This document shows, piece after piece, positions 57,375 to 64,000 of a DNA stretch of 64,000 bases. The notes beneath the pieces were generated by a model that saw only the letters and a list, made by a program, of their open reading frames with translations, had not been told where the DNA came from and did no database searches. The stretch's first letter is position 1, and every line of letters starts with the position of its first letter. Source of the DNA: Lunularia cruciata (Eukaryota > Streptophyta > Marchantiopsida > Lunulariales > Lunulariaceae); contig OX419756.1 in NCBI GenBank assembly GCA_948567375.1, positions 71,500,333 to 71,564,332 on the forward strand. The letters run 5' to 3'. A program made the position numbers and the translations under genes.

Positions 57375-59756
57375 CTGGATCATGAAACTTACTCTCTCAC
57401 GCATGCACAAACCTTTCTTGACGGAATTACACGTATAAGATTTGTCTAACCTTGAGGACTAGATGAGAAGGGAAGTCGTATGTGTTTGCTGTTAGTGTCA
57501 GATGCGAACCCTTCCTACTATACAGCTTTACGTCTTACTTTTCTACAGCAATCTGCTTAACATCCCGAGAAACCACACAATTCAGGAAGTTTTGATGCAG
57601 TTCCACTGGAAACAGCCTACGTTAGAGATGGCAACAGGAATTTTTCGTTTATTCTGGCTATGCAGGTTCTCCTCAGGTAACATCGGTTCTACTATCATTG
57701 GTAACCATCAACGCATCCGCCTTCTGACTTGACAGCTCACCTGGTTCTGCGCGAATGCTTTTTGATCATTTCTATCGAGAAGAATCTGACAACATCGGTT
57801 CTTCAACCTCTCGCGCTGTCTAGTATCTATCTGGGTGTGCTGGAAAGGGTCTGAGGTATGAAAAGAGGAGTATATATTGTACTTGTCGTTCAGAATTTGA
57901 GTTGGGCCTACAAAAGTATTGCACCATGATTAAGATTGACCGAAACTCACCTTGAGGACTTTTCAACGGCAAAAATCGATTGAATTTCAGTCGAAATTCA
58001 ATCGAAACGAAGATGAGTAAACAAACACTTCTATAACGTCGTAGACTATGTATCTTACAAACTCTGAGAGATACTTTGCAGAAAGCAACACACTTTCCAA
58101 AACCGAAATACTGCAAAAAGAAGTAATTCCATAAATTCGTTTGAACTAGCCAGCACGACATTGCAGTCCATTCGATAAGAACCTGGCTGAGACTGAAAGG
58201 GTCTGTGACCATCTCTCAGAATCCATATTTCCAGCTATAGACAGGAGGCGAATCAATGAAAAAACATCCGAAAGAGTTCGCTTACGCCTTACTGTTCATA
58301 CAAAAGTTCTCTTCGAATCCTCTACCATTTGACATCTGAACTCATATATACGGAGAGATACAAAACCAATCAGAGTATCATGTGAGAAAATACTTAAGGC
58401 TAGCTAAAGTTCGTACATCCATGTCTCTACGGAAACATTCTACTCATTCACATTCGTTCAGTTATACTTGTCAAATATCGATAACTAATCATTATAATGA
58501 GCAAAATAACAACACACAGGTAGCCAAGGAAGTACTGTCAAGTTAAACTGTGTGAGCCCTGTGGTCCAATGGTGGAGATTGTGTCAACAGGCACCATTTG
58601 CTCAACGTGGAGCAGACAAAACAATGCTTTCTGAGGATGGAAATAGTCATTCCACGTGAGCGGGGGTGTCTCATATAGGTGATCCAGGTGGTGTGGGGAG
58701 AGTCGTGACGTTCGACGCTCTACTGTCCCACTGGGCTGAAATCCAAATTCGGGCTCCACAGACTCGAATTTCCGAAGATGACGTTCGAAAGAGAGTACGA
58801 GGGCTGCCAACACGAACGAGAGGATCAGGAGTCAAACAGTTGAAGTCGACGGCAACAAGGTCAAAGTTCGTGCCGTGCTCTACTGTTTCACTGCTGCCCG
58901 GGAAGTCCAGCAATTAGAGTTATTTATCACGGCCGGTCTTGAAAGTTTCTGGTCTTAGCAGAAGGCAAACCAGGTGAAGCTTTCAACAGCCGCGAACTTG
59001 ACGCGAAATTTTACCAACTCTCGAAACAGCCCGGCAGAAACGAATTTTCACCGGTCTTTTAGATGTTCCCGGCAATGAACTTCACGAATGACCAGGCCTG
59101 ACGTGAGTGCGGTGTCCCCGAACCGTCTGTGGCTGTGGAGTTTGTTGCGATCAGACCATCCCAGCCGTCGTTGTTACACTTCTTTCCACGTGGCGACACG
59201 TGAATGGGCAAATTTAGCGCACTACTCGAGTTTAGCACAGATCTGGAGCTGGACACGTGGAATGGGACCACAATTGTTCGCGAACATAGTTTAGGGTGGA
59301 CGACTAGGAAACCTTGCGACCGACCCGACCCTGACCTGACTCGGACCTGACCTGAGCCAACCCAACCTGCGATGAGAGTGGGGAGGAAGGAAGGATGTAC
59401 GAGAAGCAGAGGGGAAGATCGATCGATCTGTGTGTATATGATTTATCTGTCTAGTAGTTGGTGCCTTGCTTGGGTTGTAATTGGCGTGACTTCGCCCGCT
59501 GTCTAGGCAGTTGATCTTGCAGGTGAGGGGACTCATCCCTCGCTTGTTTGTTCCTTGAGTCGGGAGAGACAGACCTGTTTGTGTCACTCTGTCTGTCTGT
59601 TTGTTTGTGTCTCTTTTGTGCAACTTGTTTTCATCAGTGGTGTGAACGATCGTAGCATTATCTTGGAAGACGAGAAGAGAAGAGGTGGTGGACGTTTGCA
59701 ACTAAGTTACACGAGGAGTTAGAGAGGAAGCGGAGGGGAAGAAAGAGGAGTTCTAG

Positions 59757-61798
<2,042 letters not shown>

Positions 61799-63107
61799 AG
61801 TATCTTAGACACCTTGACTTTGGACGATTTGACGAGTTGAGTAGGCCCCACTATTCTATGATGGTCGCGGGTATATGGTGTAGTTTTTCTGAGCAGAAGT
61901 TAACTCACTTTTACTGCGCAACCACGACTTATGCGGACTGTGTTTCTTCGTGAGTGGACAAAGGGAGATCAACACCAGAGGATACTCCTACTGCACAGGA
62001 TACTTCTTCATGCTTGAGGAGGTTAGCAATCTTGACGAGGGCAGTGTCTTGGTTCCGTTGATATTCAGGTATGTGTCACTATCGGTAAGGTTATTGTTCG
62101 TAGAGGGAATTGGACAGCTCTTTAGACGACAATTTGAAGGACGACTCGGTACTGTAGTCACATGCTAGCTTCCAGAGTAGATGGGATCACTATCTAGCCA
62201 CAGGGTAGTTTCAACGCATGGACTTTCCCATTCTGAGAGGAAGCGAGGGAGATGTCAAAGATGATCGTCAGTAAGCACGCAGTGGTTCCAAATTGTCGTC
62301 ATTATGTGCTACCGGTAATATTCTGTAATGGACAAACGCGAGCACCTCAGTCACACTCTTGAGGGACTGACTAAACCCGTGTTTCCAGACATTTCCATTC
62401 AGCACTCCCTTTACATTGAGTTGAATGATCTAGTACACTAAATGCATGTACATTGCCTGGAAGACTACGTTAGTAGTTTACCAAATGAGGTCTTCTAATC
62501 TGTCAGAGTATGTTTGTACTTTGAGAACTGATGTTAGCTTATCTTTCCACAAAACATTGTTATTCATGCATCTTACTGTCAAGGAGTTTCGTCTGTGTCC
62601 AGCTGTGTACAATTGATTTCCTGAAAGCCTGTGAAGCTCCCCCATCAACAATGTGGACCCACCTGCAGTCTCTGAACAGTCGGTCCACATCTTTCAACAC
62701 ATTTTGGTGTTTGCCTCAGCAGAGATAACAAGAAATTCCTGGCGTTCATGCCCAAGAACTCGCAATTTTGTATCCTGGGACACGATCGCAACTCGTAATA
62801 CTCGAAGGTATTTGAGTATCTCGAGGATAAACAACTACCAGATGAAGGTGTCTTAACAAAAGATGCATCAACGAGGAACCATGTAGAAAGTCTGAATACT
62901 TCAGAAGGTTTTCAGCTCATAAAGCCATCATTAATTGAATAGAATGCTTCTGATGTCAGCTGAGACAAGTTGATCTTCTCCAGAGATGAGGGTATTTCAG
63001 CTTCGTGGAATGCATTATGTTTGACTAGCTTCCTTACTCATTATCCTTAGATTTTGAGAAGAGCATTGAAGTGTCCACGTTGGAAGCTCCCATCCAGGAG
63101 AAGAGTG

Positions 63108-63208
63108 AAAGTGAAAGGGCGACTGCGTAGAAAATACGAAGGATGGTAAGACCCCATCAAACCGTGACGTACAAGGGTGAGACAAATTAATAAGGTAAAA
63201 TGAGGCCA
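63108..63208 (-). repeat. Dispersed repeat, second copy (opposite orientation)
   Basis: The reverse complement of this segment matches 40,836-40,930 in HNL intron 4, including TTGATGGGGTCTT and CCATCCTTCG. Flanking sequences do not match, so this is a dispersed element rather than a larger duplication. Confidence 0.65.
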
Positions 63209-63587
63209 AGCTCCAATAGAGTTCGATATGAGAAATCTGCCCCTACTGAAGAGTAAAATTGTTGTATGGTTTATAAGTTATAAGCAGGCTTGCTTACAAT
63301 ACGCGATTGAATTAATTAGCTGAATATAGGCGCAGTTTCAGAATTAATTTAGGCTGTACACACATTTAGTCGAGATTAAAGGCCAATAAATATGAATTAG
63401 AAATCTTTTTCATGTAACAAGATGTGCAGTAGCAACTTACCGAGCAATCTATAGATTGTAATACAAGATGCGGGAGGGCGCTGCTCAATTATCATAATCC
63501 GCAAGTGCCTCAATTTGTATATACTACTTTGCCTTCAGCACACTTGCAATTCCAAAGACTCTTGCGGTGATCACCTCTCTCCCACCT

Positions 63588-63705
63588 CAGAATAGAGAAG
63601 TCAGACTCCAATGTACTAGTGCCCGGAAATATAGTTGCAATGCCACCAGAATAGAGAAGTCAGACTCCAATGTACTAGTGCCCGGAAATATAGTTGCAAT
63701 GCCAC
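63588..63705. repeat. Exact 59-bp tandem duplication
   Basis: Two consecutive copies, each starting CAGAATAGAGAAGTCAGA and ending GCAATGCCAC, at 63,588-63,646 and 63,647-63,705. I see no differences between them, so the duplication is recent or it is an assembly artefact. Confidence 0.93.
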
Positions 63706-64000
63706 GGCAAAACTAGACCAAGTTTGGAAACCAAGCATTGAGTAAGGTCCAAGTATTGTGAAACGATGTCTTTTGGTTACAGCCATCAATGCCCTCATGC
63801 AACACCGGCTCATTGCGATAAGCTCAAAGAAGAGCTTTATGCTCATCGGCAATTATATCTATTTGTGTGTGGCCGAGTATCGGTGTTGCAAGCAATGGGC
63901 TATATATGAGCCTTGCGAATGAAGTCAGCAGTAGACAGCAGACACATGAACAAGCTCTTGCGGTAAATAGGTGGGAGTGCAAGTGGTTCAATGAATGGGT

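Larger units (their letters stand above)
61799..64000. other. Intergenic sequence to the end of the window
   Basis: No conserved coding frame is recognised. The stretch contains a dispersed repeat copy (63,108-63,208) and an exact 59-bp tandem duplication (63,588-63,705). Confidence 0.45.

Overview
The window looks like nuclear DNA of a land plant, most probably a liverwort. The main reason is a complete alpha/beta-hydrolase-NB-ARC-LRR immune receptor gene at 37,967-43,802; this 'HNL' class is known from liverworts. The other intact genes are plant-like and rich in GT-AG introns: a chloroplast J-protein matching NdhT (CRRJ), a type III (GlnT-like) glutamine synthetase, and a UbcH5/UBC8-type ubiquitin-conjugating enzyme. 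No bacterial operon, CRISPR array, rRNA or tRNA gene was seen.

Layout. 1-780 is unassigned. From about 780 to 15,200 lies an AT-rich repeat block: coding remnants of an unnamed protein family (4,133-4,436), a decayed minus-strand Ty3/gypsy chromovirus (about 4,960-11,335) carrying a solo LTR of a second family (about 10,140-10,828), then further decayed sequence with a 67-bp GA microsatellite and a possible FCP1-like phosphatase fragment. About 16,020-17,590 holds a broken minus-strand GT37 fucosyltransferase pseudogene. A second repeat block (about 17,890-34,919) is an old minus-strand gypsy element split inside its RNase H region by a young plus-strand gypsy element at 20,704-28,505. The young element has two 679-bp LTRs of equal length, a primer-binding site, one uninterrupted 1,608-residue Gag-Pol frame and an extra upstream zinc-knuckle frame. 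Its insertion made a 4-bp target duplication (GCTC).

From about 35 kb to the right end the sequence is gene-dense: HNL receptor (+), NdhT-like gene (-, 45,744-47,872), an unnamed two-exon frame (+, 50,886-51,747) related to the remnant at 4.1 kb, the 13-exon glutamine synthetase (+, 52,608-56,847) and the two-exon E2 gene (+, 59,817-61,798). These genes serve unrelated jobs: immunity, chloroplast cyclic electron flow, nitrogen metabolism and ubiquitin signalling. They are neighbours rather than a pathway.

The observations most worth following are the intact HNL gene with all introns in phase 0 and an alternating two-type LRR array, the bacterial-type glutamine synthetase in a plant context, the extra zinc-knuckle frame of the young retrotransposon, and the unnamed protein family found both in the repeat block and beside the glutamine synthetase gene. 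Splice sites, domain calls and LTR limits were read by eye; no alignment or database search was run.
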